Shown: positions 27,416 through 36,170 of the stretch, in pieces
Position numbering within the stretch: position 1 is the stretch's first letter
Layout: each line of letters opens with the position of its first letter
Assembly (NCBI GenBank): GCA_913776965.1
Contig: CAJYQL010000117.1
Span: 1 to 62,250, forward strand
DNA: 62,250 nucleotides
DNA from: an uncultured Xylophilus sp.
GTDB lineage: Bacteria > Pseudomonadota > Gammaproteobacteria > Burkholderiales > Burkholderiaceae_C
Direction: 5' to 3'
Program-made: the position numbers and the translations under genes
Notes under the pieces: generated by a model
Databases searched by the model: none
The model's input: the letters and a program-made list of their open reading frames with translations, nothing else
Told to the model about the DNA's origin: nothing

Positions 27416-28381
27416 ATGGACCCGACCGCCCGCATGCTCCTCGTCCTGGCTGCGACGCTGCTCGCCCTGGCCGCGCTGCTGGCCGCCGGCCTGCTGCTGG
27501 CACGCGACCGCGAGCGCCGCCGGACCCGCGCGGCGATCGACCGGCTGCTGCACACGACCGTCGAGTCGGTGCCGCTCGACGAGGACGAAGCGCCGCCCGC
27601 CGCTTCGGACGCCGGCGCGGACGGGGGCCGCCGGGCGCTGCCGGCCCGGTGGCTGGAGCATGCGCTCGGACGGTGGCTGGTGGCGGACGAGGACCGCCGG
27701 CTGATCCAGCAGTGCGGTTATCCGGCGGTGCCGGCGCAACTGGCCCTGCTGGGAGCGCGGTTGGTGCTCACGCCGCTGCTGCCGCTGGCGCTGTGGCTGC
27801 TGCTGCCGGGTGTGGTCGCCGGCGGTTTCGGCACGCTCGCCCTGGCGGTGGCGGTCGGCACCGGCTTCATGGCACCGAAATGGTGGATCGTGCGCCGCGC
27901 GGCGGCGCGGCGCCGGCGGGTGGAGGACGAACTGCCCCTGCTGGTGGACCTGCTGCGGCTGCTGCAGGGCGTGGGCCTCGGGATCGACCAGAGTCTGCAG
28001 GTGATCGCCGAGGAATTCGACACGGTGCTGCGGGTGCTCGGGCCGGAACTGGTGCTGGCCGACCGCCAGTACCGCCAGGGCCGCAGCCGCGAACAGTCGC
28101 TGCAGCGGCTGGCCACGCTGCACGGCAACGATGCGCTGGCGGCGTTGGTCGCGCTGATCGTGCAGACCGACCGCCACGGCGGCCCGGTGCAGGAGCCGCT
28201 GCGGCAGTTCGGCGAGCGGCTGCGGGAAGCCCGGCGCGCCGGCATGAAGGCCCGCATCGGCCGCATCACGGTCCAGATGACCGCCGTGATGGTGACCACG
28301 CTGCTGCCCGCACTGGTCATCGTCACCGCCGGCCCCGGCTTCCTCGCGATCATCCGCGCCCTGGGGCGCATCGGCACATGA
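27416..28381 (+). CDS. tadC: Tad inner-membrane platform protein TadC
   Basis: A 321-residue second T2SSF protein. The GspF-type core reads VEDELPLLVDLLRLLQGVGLGIDQSLQVI (about 165-193), with membrane segments near 8-25, 105-145 and the C-terminal end. The ATG at 27416 lies 7 nt after tadB. The stop overlaps the tadD start (ATGA). Confidence 0.92.
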   Translation: MDPTARMLLVLAATLLALAALLAAGLLLARDRERRRTRAAIDRLLHTTVESVPLDEDEAPPAASDAGADGGRRALPARWLEHALGRWLVADEDRRLIQQCGYPAVPAQLALLGARLVLTPLLPLALWLLLPGVVAGGFGTLALAVAVGTGFMAPKWWIVRRAAARRRRVEDELPLLVDLLRLLQGVGLGIDQSLQVIAEEFDTVLRVLGPELVLADRQYRQGRSREQSLQRLATLHGNDALAALVALIVQTDRHGGPVQEPLRQFGERLREARRAGMKARIGRITVQMTAVMVTTLLPALVIVTAGPGFLAIIRALGRIGT

Positions 28382-29133
28382 GCACTCTTTTCCCCTCTTG
28401 CCTTCGGAGGCACCGGACGCTGCCCGCACTCGTCCTGCTGGCCGTGCTGGCTGCGCTGGCCGGCTGCACCGCAGCGCCGAAGTCCGGCTACGGCCTGGCC
28501 CCGGCCGACCGGGCTCCCCCGGCCGCGGCCGAACCACCGGCGGTCCCGGCGGACGGACGCGGCCCGTACCTGGCGCTGGTGGCACGGATGCAGGAGCAGG
28601 GACTCTGGTACGCATCGCTCGCGCATCTCGATGCGCTGGAGCAGCGCCACGGCGCCGGCGACGATTCGACCGCGCTGCGGGCCGATGCGCTGCGGCAGAC
28701 CGGCCGCGCCGCCGACAGCGCAGCGCTCTACCGCCGGCTGACGCAGAGCTCGACGGACGCAGCGGCCGGCTGGCGCGGGCTGGGCCTGCTAGCCGCGGCG
28801 GACGGCGATTTCAATCAAGCGGCGGAGCACCTCGACAAAGCGCGCCAGCGCCTGCCGACCGACGCCCTGCTGCTGAGCGACCTGGGCTACGCCCTGCTGC
28901 GGGCGGGCCGGCTCGACGACGCCCGCATGCCGCTGATGCAGGCCCGCGAACTGCGGCCGGACCATCCCAAGGTGGCGGCCAACCTGGCGCTCTATCTGCT
29001 GGTGCGACAGCAGGCGGCGCCGGCCGAAACGCTGATGGCCGAGCAGCGCATGACCGGGCCAGTCCGCGCCGGTATCCGTGCGGAAGCCCGCCGCCTGCGC
29101 GCCGATGGCGGTTCCGCGTCGACCAGCCCCTGA
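28378..29133 (+). CDS. tadD: TadD-like TPR lipoprotein
   Basis: A 251-residue lipoprotein with a lipobox LAGC at the end of a signal sequence (about 26-30) and three to four tetratricopeptide repeats (about 100-230; AAGWRGLGLLAAADGDFNQAAEHLDKA, DALLLSDLGYALLRAGRLDDARMPLMQA). TadD is thought to help secretin assembly as a pilotin-like TPR protein. Translationally coupled to tadC. Confidence 0.88.
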   Translation: MSTLFPSCLRRHRTLPALVLLAVLAALAGCTAAPKSGYGLAPADRAPPAAAEPPAVPADGRGPYLALVARMQEQGLWYASLAHLDALEQRHGAGDDSTALRADALRQTGRAADSAALYRRLTQSSTDAAAGWRGLGLLAAADGDFNQAAEHLDKARQRLPTDALLLSDLGYALLRAGRLDDARMPLMQARELRPDHPKVAANLALYLLVRQQAAPAETLMAEQRMTGPVRAGIRAEARRLRADGGSASTSP

Positions 29134-29162
29134 TTGCACCGCCGTTGTCGAAAGGACGACCT

Positions 29163-29477
29163 ATGCCCTCGCCGCTTCACCGCCTCGCCCCCGTACTGGT
29201 CGTCTTGACGGCGACCGTCGCCGCCCACGCGCAGCCGGCCGACCGCCCGGCCGCGGTGCTAGCGTCGTCTTCGGTCCCGCAGCCGGGAGCACGCATCGGC
29301 GACGCTGCGCGGGCGTTGCGCGACTTGCAGTCCGGCGGCAGTGCCGCATCGACCACGCCGCGCCCGATCGCGGGGGACGTCGCGGGGCTCAGCTACCAGC
29401 GGTACCTCGACACCTTCAAGCAGCCGATTCCGCCCAGCTTCACACCGACCGTTGCGGGTGTTGAATCCTCCCGATAG
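29163..29477 (+). CDS. DUF3613-type small exported protein of the tad locus
   Basis: A 104-residue protein with a cleavable signal peptide (cleavage near AHA-QP, about residue 22). Conserved features are IGDAARALRDLQSGG, RPIAGDVAGLSYQRYLDTFKQPIP. I recognise this pattern from DUF3613 proteins found in Burkholderiales tad loci. Its precise role is unknown; a periplasmic accessory of pilus assembly is inferred from position. Confidence 0.8.
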   Translation: MPSPLHRLAPVLVVLTATVAAHAQPADRPAAVLASSSVPQPGARIGDAARALRDLQSGGSAASTTPRPIAGDVAGLSYQRYLDTFKQPIPPSFTPTVAGVESSR

Positions 29478-29488
29478 GTAGCGCGTCC

Positions 29489-31432
29489 GTGCGTCGCCGG
29501 CCCCCGCTTCCCGCCCAGGCACGGCGCCGCGACGCGCGCGGGGCCATCGGGGTACTGGGAGCCCTCTGGATCGGAGTGGCGGCCACCTGCCTGATGGCGA
29601 TCGACATCGGCCACGTGTTCTGGCAACAGCGCGAGGTGCAGCGGATCGCGGACCTGGCCGCGCTGGCCGGCGCGAGTGCCGAAGCGGCCCAGTGCGCCGA
29701 CCATGCGCGCGACAACGCGGTCCGCAACGGCGCGCGGCCTGCCGACACGCTCGTCGTCGAATGCGGCCTGTGGGACCCGCGCAGCGAGAACGCCGGCCCG
29801 TCGGCAGGCGGCGCGGTGCAGTATTTTCAGGCGGCGCGCCAGCCGTTCAATGCGGCACGGGTGCGGCTGGAACGGCAGGTGCCGTACTTCTTCGTCTTCG
29901 CGAGCGGCAGCGCGGCGCGCACTGTCTCGGCCCGGGGCACCGGCGCGCGGGCGCGGCCACGGGCCGCCCTCACGATCCGCAGCACCCTGGTCGCGGTGGA
30001 CGGCGGCATGCTCAACGCCGTGCTCGGCAGCCTGCTCGGCGGGTTGATCGCGGTGAGTGCCGCAGGATGGCAGGGGCTGGTGGACAGCCAGATCCGCCTG
30101 CTCGACTACATCGACCAGCTGGGCGTGAACCTCGGCATCGGCGCAGGCCAGGTGGACCGGGTGCTGGCGACCGACATGCGGCTGAACGAACTTCTGCAGG
30201 GCGCGATCGACGTGCTGCGCCGCCAGGGCACAAGCCGCCCGGCCGCCGATGCGGTGGGGGCGCTGCAGGCGCTGCAGGGCCTGGCCGGCAGCGGCACGGT
30301 GCTGCGGCTGGGCGACCTGCTCACCGTCGCCGGCCGCACGCCCTCGTCGGCCCTGCAGGCGGACATCCAGGCTTTCCAGCTGGCGCAGATGCTCGCGCAG
30401 CTCGCCAACCGTCGCTCGGCCCTGACGGCGGACGTGCCGCTCGCCACCATTCCCGGCCTGGCATCGGTCCGGCTGCGGACCCGGGTGATCGAGGCACCGC
30501 AGTTCGCGATCGGCGACCCCGAACGCGCCCGGCTGCAGCCGCTCGGTCCGGACGGCATCCAGGTGCGCACCGCCCAGGTCCGCACCCTGCTGACCGCCGA
30601 CGCCCCGGCGCTGGCGGTGGTGCCCGGCCTGCTGTCGGCGGTCGGCAACCTGCTGGCGCCGGTGACCGGCCTGCTCAACAGCGTGTTGCGGCTGGACCTG
30701 GGTGCCGTGCTGTGCGTGGTGAGCTGCACCACCACCGAGACCCGCGCGGTGCCGGTGCCGGCCACCGCGAACCTGAGCGTCCACCTGGAAGTGGCCCAGG
30801 CGGAGACCCACGTCACCGACGTGGACTGCCGGAGCGCGAGCCGCGCGCTGACCGCCCAGGCGAACACCGCCGCGGCCAGCCTGAGGATCGGCTCGATGAC
30901 GGCGGCCCAGCAGACCGCGGCGATCGCCTCTTCTGCGCCGCCCGCGATGACGCCGATCCCGGTCCTGGACGTGGAAACCCGCAGATGCACCAAGACGCTT
31001 CTCGGCCTGGTCTGGAGCTGCGACGCCTGGGCGCCCTATTCCCGCACCGGCTTGGCCGCGGCGGCCCAGGTGGCGAGTACGGCCACCCTCGCCCGCTGGA
31101 ACGACCCGCCGGAGATCGGCCGTCCACCCGCATTCCAGACCTTCTCCACCACGCAGATCGCCGCGAGCCTGCGCAGCACGCTGACCGGCGTGCAGCTGCA
31201 GACCTACCGGTACAACACGGCCGCGCCCAATGCGCTGGGGGAGGCCATCGGCAGTGCGACGCAGCTGGTGGGCAGCGCTGCCGTGGCGGTCCGATCCCTG
31301 GTGGACGCCCTGCTGGCGCCGCTGCTGGACCGGCTGGTGGCGGTGCTGCAGACCGCCCTGGGCATCGACCTGGCGCAGGTCGGCGTCGGCGCCAACCTCA
31401 GCTGCGGCAAGGACGTGGAACTGGTGCACTGA
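29489..31432 (+). CDS. tadG: TadG-family pilus/adhesion-associated protein
   Basis: A 647-residue protein starting at GTG. It has an N-terminal TadG/TadE-like hydrophobic helix (GAIGVLGALWIGVAATCLMAID, about 19-40) followed by the motif QQREVQRIADLAALAGA, typical of pilus-assembly TadG N-termini. The remainder is a large, Ala/Leu-rich secreted domain with several cysteines (around 405-415 and 500-515) that could form disulfides. Last gene of the operon. Confidence 0.88.
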   Translation: MRRRPPLPAQARRRDARGAIGVLGALWIGVAATCLMAIDIGHVFWQQREVQRIADLAALAGASAEAAQCADHARDNAVRNGARPADTLVVECGLWDPRSENAGPSAGGAVQYFQAARQPFNAARVRLERQVPYFFVFASGSAARTVSARGTGARARPRAALTIRSTLVAVDGGMLNAVLGSLLGGLIAVSAAGWQGLVDSQIRLLDYIDQLGVNLGIGAGQVDRVLATDMRLNELLQGAIDVLRRQGTSRPAADAVGALQALQGLAGSGTVLRLGDLLTVAGRTPSSALQADIQAFQLAQMLAQLANRRSALTADVPLATIPGLASVRLRTRVIEAPQFAIGDPERARLQPLGPDGIQVRTAQVRTLLTADAPALAVVPGLLSAVGNLLAPVTGLLNSVLRLDLGAVLCVVSCTTTETRAVPVPATANLSVHLEVAQAETHVTDVDCRSASRALTAQANTAAASLRIGSMTAAQQTAAIASSAPPAMTPIPVLDVETRRCTKTLLGLVWSCDAWAPYSRTGLAAAAQVASTATLARWNDPPEIGRPPAFQTFSTTQIAASLRSTLTGVQLQTYRYNTAAPNALGEAIGSATQLVGSAAVAVRSLVDALLAPLLDRLVAVLQTALGIDLAQVGVGANLSCGKDVELVH

Positions 31433-31490
31433 GCGCTCGACCGCCTCCGCGCAGAAAAGGCCCGAAACCACGCTATACTCGTGGGCTTGT

Positions 31491-31566
31491 TCCTCGATAG
31501 CTCAGTCGGTAGAGCGCCGGACTGTTAATCCGTAGGTCCCTGGTTCGAGCCCAGGTCGAGGAGCCA
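31491..31566 (+). tRNA. tRNA-Asn (anticodon GUU)
   Basis: A 76-nt cloverleaf with encoded CCA. The acceptor stem pairs TCCTCGA with TCGAGGA; the anticodon GTT is at 31524-31526; the T-loop GGTTCGAGCC is intact. A -10 box TATACT lies at 31474-31479. The island-like region starts directly behind it. Confidence 0.98.
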
Positions 31567-31589
31567 CCTATAAGCCGCAAGGCGCTGAC

Positions 31590-31623
31590 AAAGCCTGCTA
31601 TGTTTTGCATAGCAGGCTTTTTT
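31590..31623 (+). terminator. tRNA-Asn terminator, left copy of the island-bracketing repeat
   Basis: AAAGCCTGCTATG, loop TTTTG, CATAGCAGGCTTT then a T tract. Together with the preceding CCGCAAGGC (31575-31583) it is about 79% identical over 48 nt to 48357-48404, and the stem differences are compensatory T-A/C-G exchanges. Confidence 0.85.
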
Positions 31624-32174
31624 CCTGCGCACTTGCATGTAGGGGCGGATGTAAGGCCGTTTGCACAACCTTCAATTGCCTGACGATGAAGCGTGTGCGG
31701 ATTGTGGAGCGGTACAGCTCAAGCTTGTTTCTGAGCTGCGCCCGAGACGAAAGGGCATCCGAGCGACGGTCCCGGCTGACCTGATCAAAACGCGTGTTGG
31801 ACGTCGACCCGCACATTCTTGACGTAAGACCGCGTCGAACGGTCACGGCGCTTACCTAAAGCCTATGCTCTGTAGGCTTTGCCAGCGTCACGCAGTTGGT
31901 CGTCTTCAATGACCGCAACGCTTACACCACCCAGAACATGGTGGTCGAGATGCAGGTCGAAGTTGAAGGAAAAGGCAATCTAATCAACAGGTTACGACGG
32001 CAATCCAAGCCTTTTCGCGGGCAAATGAGCTGCCATAGGCTGCGTATGACCTAAGCCATTGATTCTTAAGAGATCTTTTAAATACAAAGGGGTGCTTCTC
32101 AGTGGACAGATTACCAAAGATGCCTAAGGAACTTGATCAAACTTGAGGCTCCATCAACTCAGTTGGAGCCCACC
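31624..32174. other. Gene-poor left end of the accessory island
   Basis: About 550 nt, lower in GC than the flanks. I see no recognisable gene. An open stretch at 31661-31822 (53 codons) and another from about 31880 to 32050 have no clear starts and may be decayed coding DNA. A hairpin AAAGCCTA-7-TAGGCTTT lies at 31858-31880. No tyrosine integrase can be identified. Confidence 0.5.
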
Positions 32175-32411
32175 GTGCGCATCCCTTCCGCTTCGCCAGA
32201 CCCTGCATCTTCCCGCGCTTTTCCGCCGCTCGACGGTGTAACCAGCCCGACTGTCGACACCGGCCTCGCAGCCTTCTACCTCAATCGCCAGCCCCAGACC
32301 CTGCGGGCCTGGGCCTCCCTCGAGAACGGGCCGATCCGCCCTGTACGTGTCCACGGCCGCCTCGCCTGGAAGGTCGCTGAGATCCGCAAGCTCCTGGGAG
32401 TGGACCAATGA
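32175..32411 (+). CDS. Small helix-turn-helix protein typical of mobile elements
   Basis: A 78-residue protein starting at GTG (32175) with a GGAG ribosome site 6 nt upstream. The C-terminal half reads DTGLAAFYLNRQPQTLRAWASLENGPIRPVRVHGRLAWKV, a MerR/excisionase-like recognition fold that I associate with small regulators in Burkholderiales prophages and integrative elements. It overlaps the next small ORF (ATGA). DNA binding is inferred. Confidence 0.65.
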   Translation: MRIPSASPDPASSRAFPPLDGVTSPTVDTGLAAFYLNRQPQTLRAWASLENGPIRPVRVHGRLAWKVAEIRKLLGVDQ

Positions 32412-32539
32412 TCCGCCTCAAGGAGATCAAGCAGGCCGGCGGCATCCTCGCCGCCTCCCGCCACAATAAACGCTTCATCCAGCGCGAGTGGGGCGCCAAC
32501 TGGTGGCAAAGGTGCCGCGGGACGGGAGGCCTCCACTGA
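32408..32539 (+). CDS. Small hypothetical protein coupled to the HTH gene
   Basis: A 43-residue ORF starting in an ATGA overlap with the preceding gene. It is basic at its N-terminus (MIRLKEIKQAGG) and rich in Trp near its end. It has no known domain. The coupling to the HTH gene supports expression. Confidence 0.45.
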   Translation: MIRLKEIKQAGGILAASRHNKRFIQREWGANWWQRCRGTGGLH

Positions 32540-32617
32540 CGTGCACTTGCATGCAAGCTACGGCGGTTGCAAAACGCGGCTGTAAATCCCGCTGCCCGCC
32601 ATGGCGAATGCTTTAAA

Positions 32618-32633
32618 CTGTATGCAAATACAG
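32618..32633 (+). promoter_or_regulatory. LexA (SOS) box upstream of the imuA remnant
   Basis: CTGTATGCAAATACAG fits the CTGT-N8-ACAG LexA operator of Beta- and Gammaproteobacteria. It is 14 nt before the imuA ATG, and imuA genes are SOS-regulated. Confidence 0.8.
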
Positions 32634-32647
32634 GTGTACGCATATCC

Positions 32648-33142
32648 ATGTCTGCCCAGCTTCTTCTGCTCTCGCCCACTGCACCCGGCCGCAGTGCAGA
32701 TAATGCGCTGGCCGCGATCGAGGGCCTCTAGCGCCGCTCCGACATCAAGCCCCTGCATTCCCGTATCGTCCCCACCAGCTGGCCTGCGCTGGATGCCGAG
32801 CTACCGGGCGGTGGCTGGCCCTGCAATGCGCTGACCGAATGCCTCACTGCGCAGCCGGCCGTCCTCGAATGGCGGCTTGTCGGTCCCTTGCTGGCACCGC
32901 TCGCCGCTGGCGGCCGTCCGATTGCCTTGGTCGGTGCGCCCAAGATCCCGCATGTCGTCGGCTTGAGGCGCCTCCGCCTGCAGCCGCGCATGCCGGTCCA
33001 CATGGCCGCATCGGCGCCTGCTGAACGGCTGTGGAACCCACTACGCACCTTGGACATAGCCTCATTGCGCAGCGGTTACACCGCTCGTCACCTGCCCCTC
33101 AACATCGCGGATATTCTTCTGACGTCTCACGGTAGTTTGTGA
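32648..33142 (+). pseudogene. imuA: Broken imuA (SOS translesion-synthesis accessory)
   Basis: Reading from ATG 32648, the frame matches ImuA: a short N-terminus (MSAQLLLLSP), then after an in-frame TAG at 32729-32731 the hallmark LDAELPGGGWP, followed by ALTE and VGPLLAPLAAGGRPIALVGAPK, and later APAERLW. The reading frame continues to TGA at 33140-33142 (about 165 codons), shorter than usual ImuA, so it carries both a nonsense codon and a diverged or lost C-terminus. imuB and dnaE2 are not present. ImuA is a RecA-like partner of the ImuB/DnaE2 mutasome. Confidence 0.75.
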
Positions 33143-33157
33143 TTCAACGAAGAAATC

Positions 33158-34264
33158 ATGACCACCTCCTATCCGTTAGACCGCCGAAAGCGTGCAGGTC
33201 ACCTCCCAAGGCAGATATACCTGCCGCGTGCTCTAGGCTTCGGACTGGGCTGCCTGGGAATGGCGGTGGCACTCGGAGAGCACGGCGCACCTCGGTGGGT
33301 GTGGTTAGTCTTCATCTTCGGAGCCTATGTCTGGCCCCACATCGCGTTCCAGATTTCCTCTCGCGCCCATCGCCCAGGTCGCGCGGAGCGGCGGAATCTC
33401 CTGATCGACGCTGCACTCGTCAGTTTTGCCATCTATGCGACGGGCGCCAACATTGTCCCGAGTGCGACGGCTTTCACCATCGTCGCGATGAACAACATCG
33501 CAGTCGGCGGCTGGAACATGTGGCGCCGCGGCTTCCTCGGCGTCGCCGCAGGTATCGCCATCGGCGCCGCGCTTCTGCCCTGGAAATTCAATCCCGGATC
33601 CAGCCTCGAGGTTCAATACGCGTCGATGGCTGTACTGCTGATCTACTTCACCGCCTTCGGCGCGACGATGTGGGACGTCTCCACCCGGCTACAGCGCAAG
33701 CGCGATGAGCTGCAGGTGGCGGCGGAGGTGGATTCGCTGTCGGGCGTGATGAATCGCGGGACGTTCGAGACCCACCTGTGGAAGCGCTTTGCCAAGGCCA
33801 AAGCGGAGACGGGCGGTCGGTTCTTCGCGGTGCTCATGATCATCGACCTCGACCATTTCAAGAACGTCAACGATGCTTTTGGGCATGCCGCAGGGGATGC
33901 GGCGATCCGGCGTTTCGGCTTCGCCCTTCGTTCGGCCACTCGTCGCGGAGACATGTGCGGGCGGTACGGCGGGGATGAGTTCGTGATGTTGCTGATCGAT
34001 GCGGACCGGCAGGATGCGGAAGCCTTCGCTGCGCGGCTTCAACGCGTCCTGATGAACGAACGTCGGCCTACCGATGGGTTTGGAGAGATTTCTTGCAGCA
34101 TCGGCGCCGCTGCATATCGGTCGGAATTTCTCAACGCTGGAGAGTGGCTGGAGCGTGCAGATGCGGCGCTGTACAGCATCAAGGAGACTCGACGGGGCGG
34201 ATTCGAGTTTTTCGACGAGTGCGATGCAGTTCTGCAGCCGGTCAATGTTGGGCCTGCGGTCTAA
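33158..34264 (+). CDS. Membrane diguanylate cyclase, MASE2-GGDEF
   Basis: A 368-residue AdrA-type enzyme making cyclic di-GMP from two GTP. The MASE2 membrane sensor domain covers about 18-175 (YLPRALGFGLGCLGMAVAL, WPHIAFQ, NIAVGGWNMWRRGFLG). The GGDEF domain covers about 190-355 with an intact GGDEF at 271-275 and an inhibitory I-site RxxD at 262-265. It is expected to be active and product-inhibited. It lies 15 nt after the imuA remnant on the same strand. Confidence 0.92.
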   Translation: MTTSYPLDRRKRAGHLPRQIYLPRALGFGLGCLGMAVALGEHGAPRWVWLVFIFGAYVWPHIAFQISSRAHRPGRAERRNLLIDAALVSFAIYATGANIVPSATAFTIVAMNNIAVGGWNMWRRGFLGVAAGIAIGAALLPWKFNPGSSLEVQYASMAVLLIYFTAFGATMWDVSTRLQRKRDELQVAAEVDSLSGVMNRGTFETHLWKRFAKAKAETGGRFFAVLMIIDLDHFKNVNDAFGHAAGDAAIRRFGFALRSATRRGDMCGRYGGDEFVMLLIDADRQDAEAFAARLQRVLMNERRPTDGFGEISCSIGAAAYRSEFLNAGEWLERADAALYSIKETRRGGFEFFDECDAVLQPVNVGPAV

Positions 34265-34408
34265 GCGCGAATCGATGCACTGACAGTTGTTGTTGTTCAG
34301 TCGGCTGCACCCAGGATACGACCTCCGTTGTTGAGTTGCGAGCCTTTCGCCTACGTAGTCGGACTACCCTGGCAACGAACATGGCGGGAACTCCTATTCA
34401 CACCCGCC

Positions 34409-35575
34409 ATGCCTTCCAACCTCATCTCCGCCGTCGGCCCCACCACCAGCCGGTCCTACCGGTGCGTCTGCGGCAAGCCTGTCTTCCTGCGCAATTCCCT
34501 GTGCCTAAACTGCGGCCACTCCTTAGGGTACGACCCGGTACTGCGAACCGTCGTGGCGCTCGAGCCCGGCCCTGCATCCGGCGACTGGTCCATCGCAGGC
34601 GACACGAGCGGCCGAATCGTCCACCGGTGCGCCAACCTGGAGTCGCCCGCATCGTGCAACTGGCTCATCCCGGGCGGAACGCAGGAACACCGGCAGGTGC
34701 CCGGCAACCTGACGCCCTCGTTCTGCCTGTCCTGCAGCACGACCGATACCATCCCCGACCTGTCGAAGGAGGTGAATCGCGAACTGTGGGGACGGCTGGA
34801 ACTGGCGAAGCGCCGACTGCTGTCCCAGCTCCTCGCCCTGGCCCTACCGATCGAGACGCGCAAAGAGCGGCCGAACGGCCTGGTGTTCGACATGCTCGAG
34901 CAGCTGCCCGATGGCCCCAAGGTCCTGACCGGTCATGACGAGGGCCGCATCACGCTGAACATCGCCGAAGCGGACGACGCCCAGCGGGAAGAAATCCGCG
35001 CCGAGATGCACGAGTCGTATCGGACGCTCCTGGGTCATTTCCGCCATGAGGTGGGCCACTACTACTGGGACCGCCTGGTGCTCGATACGCCATGGCACGC
35101 ACCGTACCGTGTGCTGTTCGGCGATGAATCGGTCGACTACGGCGAATCCCTGAAGCGCCATTACGAGAACGGACCGCCGGCCGATTGGCCGCTCACCTTC
35201 ATCTCGAGCTATGCGACGACGCATCCGTGGGAAGACTGGGCGGAAACCTGGGCCCATTACCTCCACATGGCCGATACGGTGGATACCGCCGTCAGCTTCG
35301 GCATCGACGCGACCAATGTGGAGATCGAGAGCGAGCCCTACACCCAGCAGGATCTGTGGGAGCCCGACCACCCGGACGCATTCGGCTTCCTGTCGTTCCT
35401 CAATTCGTGGGTCGTCCTCACCAATGCGCTCAACGAGTTGACCCGCAGCATGGGCCAGCCCGACTTCTACCCGTTCGTGCTGCCGCGAAATGCCGTGGCG
35501 AAGCTGCAGTTCATCCACGAACTCATTCGGTCGGCCAGCCAGCCGGTCGCGGTCGTGGATGGCATCAGCGGCTGA
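34409..35575 (+). CDS. Zinc-ribbon-containing putative metallopeptidase
   Basis: A 388-residue soluble protein with an N-terminal zinc ribbon (CVCG at 19-22 and CLNC at 32-35), a further CxxC (about 106-109), and a metalloprotease HExxH (HEVGHYYWD, residues 213-217) inside LGHFRHEVGHYYWDRL. A later ATTHPWEDWAETWAHYLH block (about 270-287) is typical of the DUF2248/Mx-type zinc-binding metallopeptidases. The start at 34409 is preferred over an upstream TTG. The substrate is unknown. Confidence 0.85.
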   Translation: MPSNLISAVGPTTSRSYRCVCGKPVFLRNSLCLNCGHSLGYDPVLRTVVALEPGPASGDWSIAGDTSGRIVHRCANLESPASCNWLIPGGTQEHRQVPGNLTPSFCLSCSTTDTIPDLSKEVNRELWGRLELAKRRLLSQLLALALPIETRKERPNGLVFDMLEQLPDGPKVLTGHDEGRITLNIAEADDAQREEIRAEMHESYRTLLGHFRHEVGHYYWDRLVLDTPWHAPYRVLFGDESVDYGESLKRHYENGPPADWPLTFISSYATTHPWEDWAETWAHYLHMADTVDTAVSFGIDATNVEIESEPYTQQDLWEPDHPDAFGFLSFLNSWVVLTNALNELTRSMGQPDFYPFVLPRNAVAKLQFIHELIRSASQPVAVVDGISG

Positions 35576-35699
35576 CCGTTAACGGTGCGGCGAACACCGC
35601 TTTGCAGTACCGGATCCGGTGGCATCAGTGATAACCGTGATCCGCCTTGACGATTCGCAGCAGCATGGCCGTCAGTGAATCCGCATCGGCATGGCTCGG

Positions 35700-36038
35700 T
35701 TAATTGATCAATGGAACGATCAGCTGATCTGCAAACGGCATGGCGGCATACCCCATCGTCCAGAGCGCAAAGGAGCGGATCGCCTTCGGCTCGTGATAGA
35801 CCAGGGTAAACGACTGATGACGCAGGTCCATACGGATCTTGCTCAGCAGCATTTCGACGTTTTCCTCGGGACCCTCGAGTACTTGGCAAAAGTGGATCCC
35901 GGTGAACACGAGGCCACCGGTGATGCCGAGCTTCGCGTTGCGTTCACGCGACCCTGCGAGGATGTCCTCGGCGCGGGTGCCTTTCTGGGTGACCCGGCTG
36001 GCGTAGAAAGCTTGAGACAGTTGAGGTTGAGCGGGCAT
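35700..36038 (-). CDS. Short BLUF-domain blue-light sensor, C-terminus cut by a nonsense codon
   Basis: A 112-residue BLUF protein binding FAD. Photocycle residues are present: Tyr12, Asn34, Gln52 (QVLEGP), and Trp93/Met95 in ALWTMGY. The start is the ATG at 36038; an upstream ATG at 36107 is possible. It ends in PLIN and TAA (35700-35702). Reading on in frame gives 24 more codons to TGA (35625) that resemble the tail of the BLUF protein at 40705-41088. So the stop looks like a recent nonsense mutation removing the C-terminal cap; the photoactive core is intact. Confidence 0.88.
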   Translation of the reverse strand: MPAQPQLSQAFYASRVTQKGTRAEDILAGSRERNAKLGITGGLVFTGIHFCQVLEGPEENVEMLLSKIRMDLRHQSFTLVYHEPKAIRSFALWTMGYAAMPFADQLIVPLIN

Positions 36039-36170
36039 GGGCGTCTTTCGGTAGATGCTGCCCAGTCTGTCGATACGCCACGGTCCATTCGTAGGACGTA
36101 GCGTCATAACTTCGCGAGTAGTCGCCCTGGCGGGCCGTGTTCAGTTTCTGCCTGAGTCCGTCGTGTAGAT

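Noticed and set aside
31661-31822. Open 53-codon stretch behind tRNA-Asn that faintly resembles an integrase N-terminus (KGIRATVPADLIKTRVGR)
   Set aside because: The similarity is a handful of residues, there is no downstream catalytic domain, and no start site. Not enough to call an integrase remnant.
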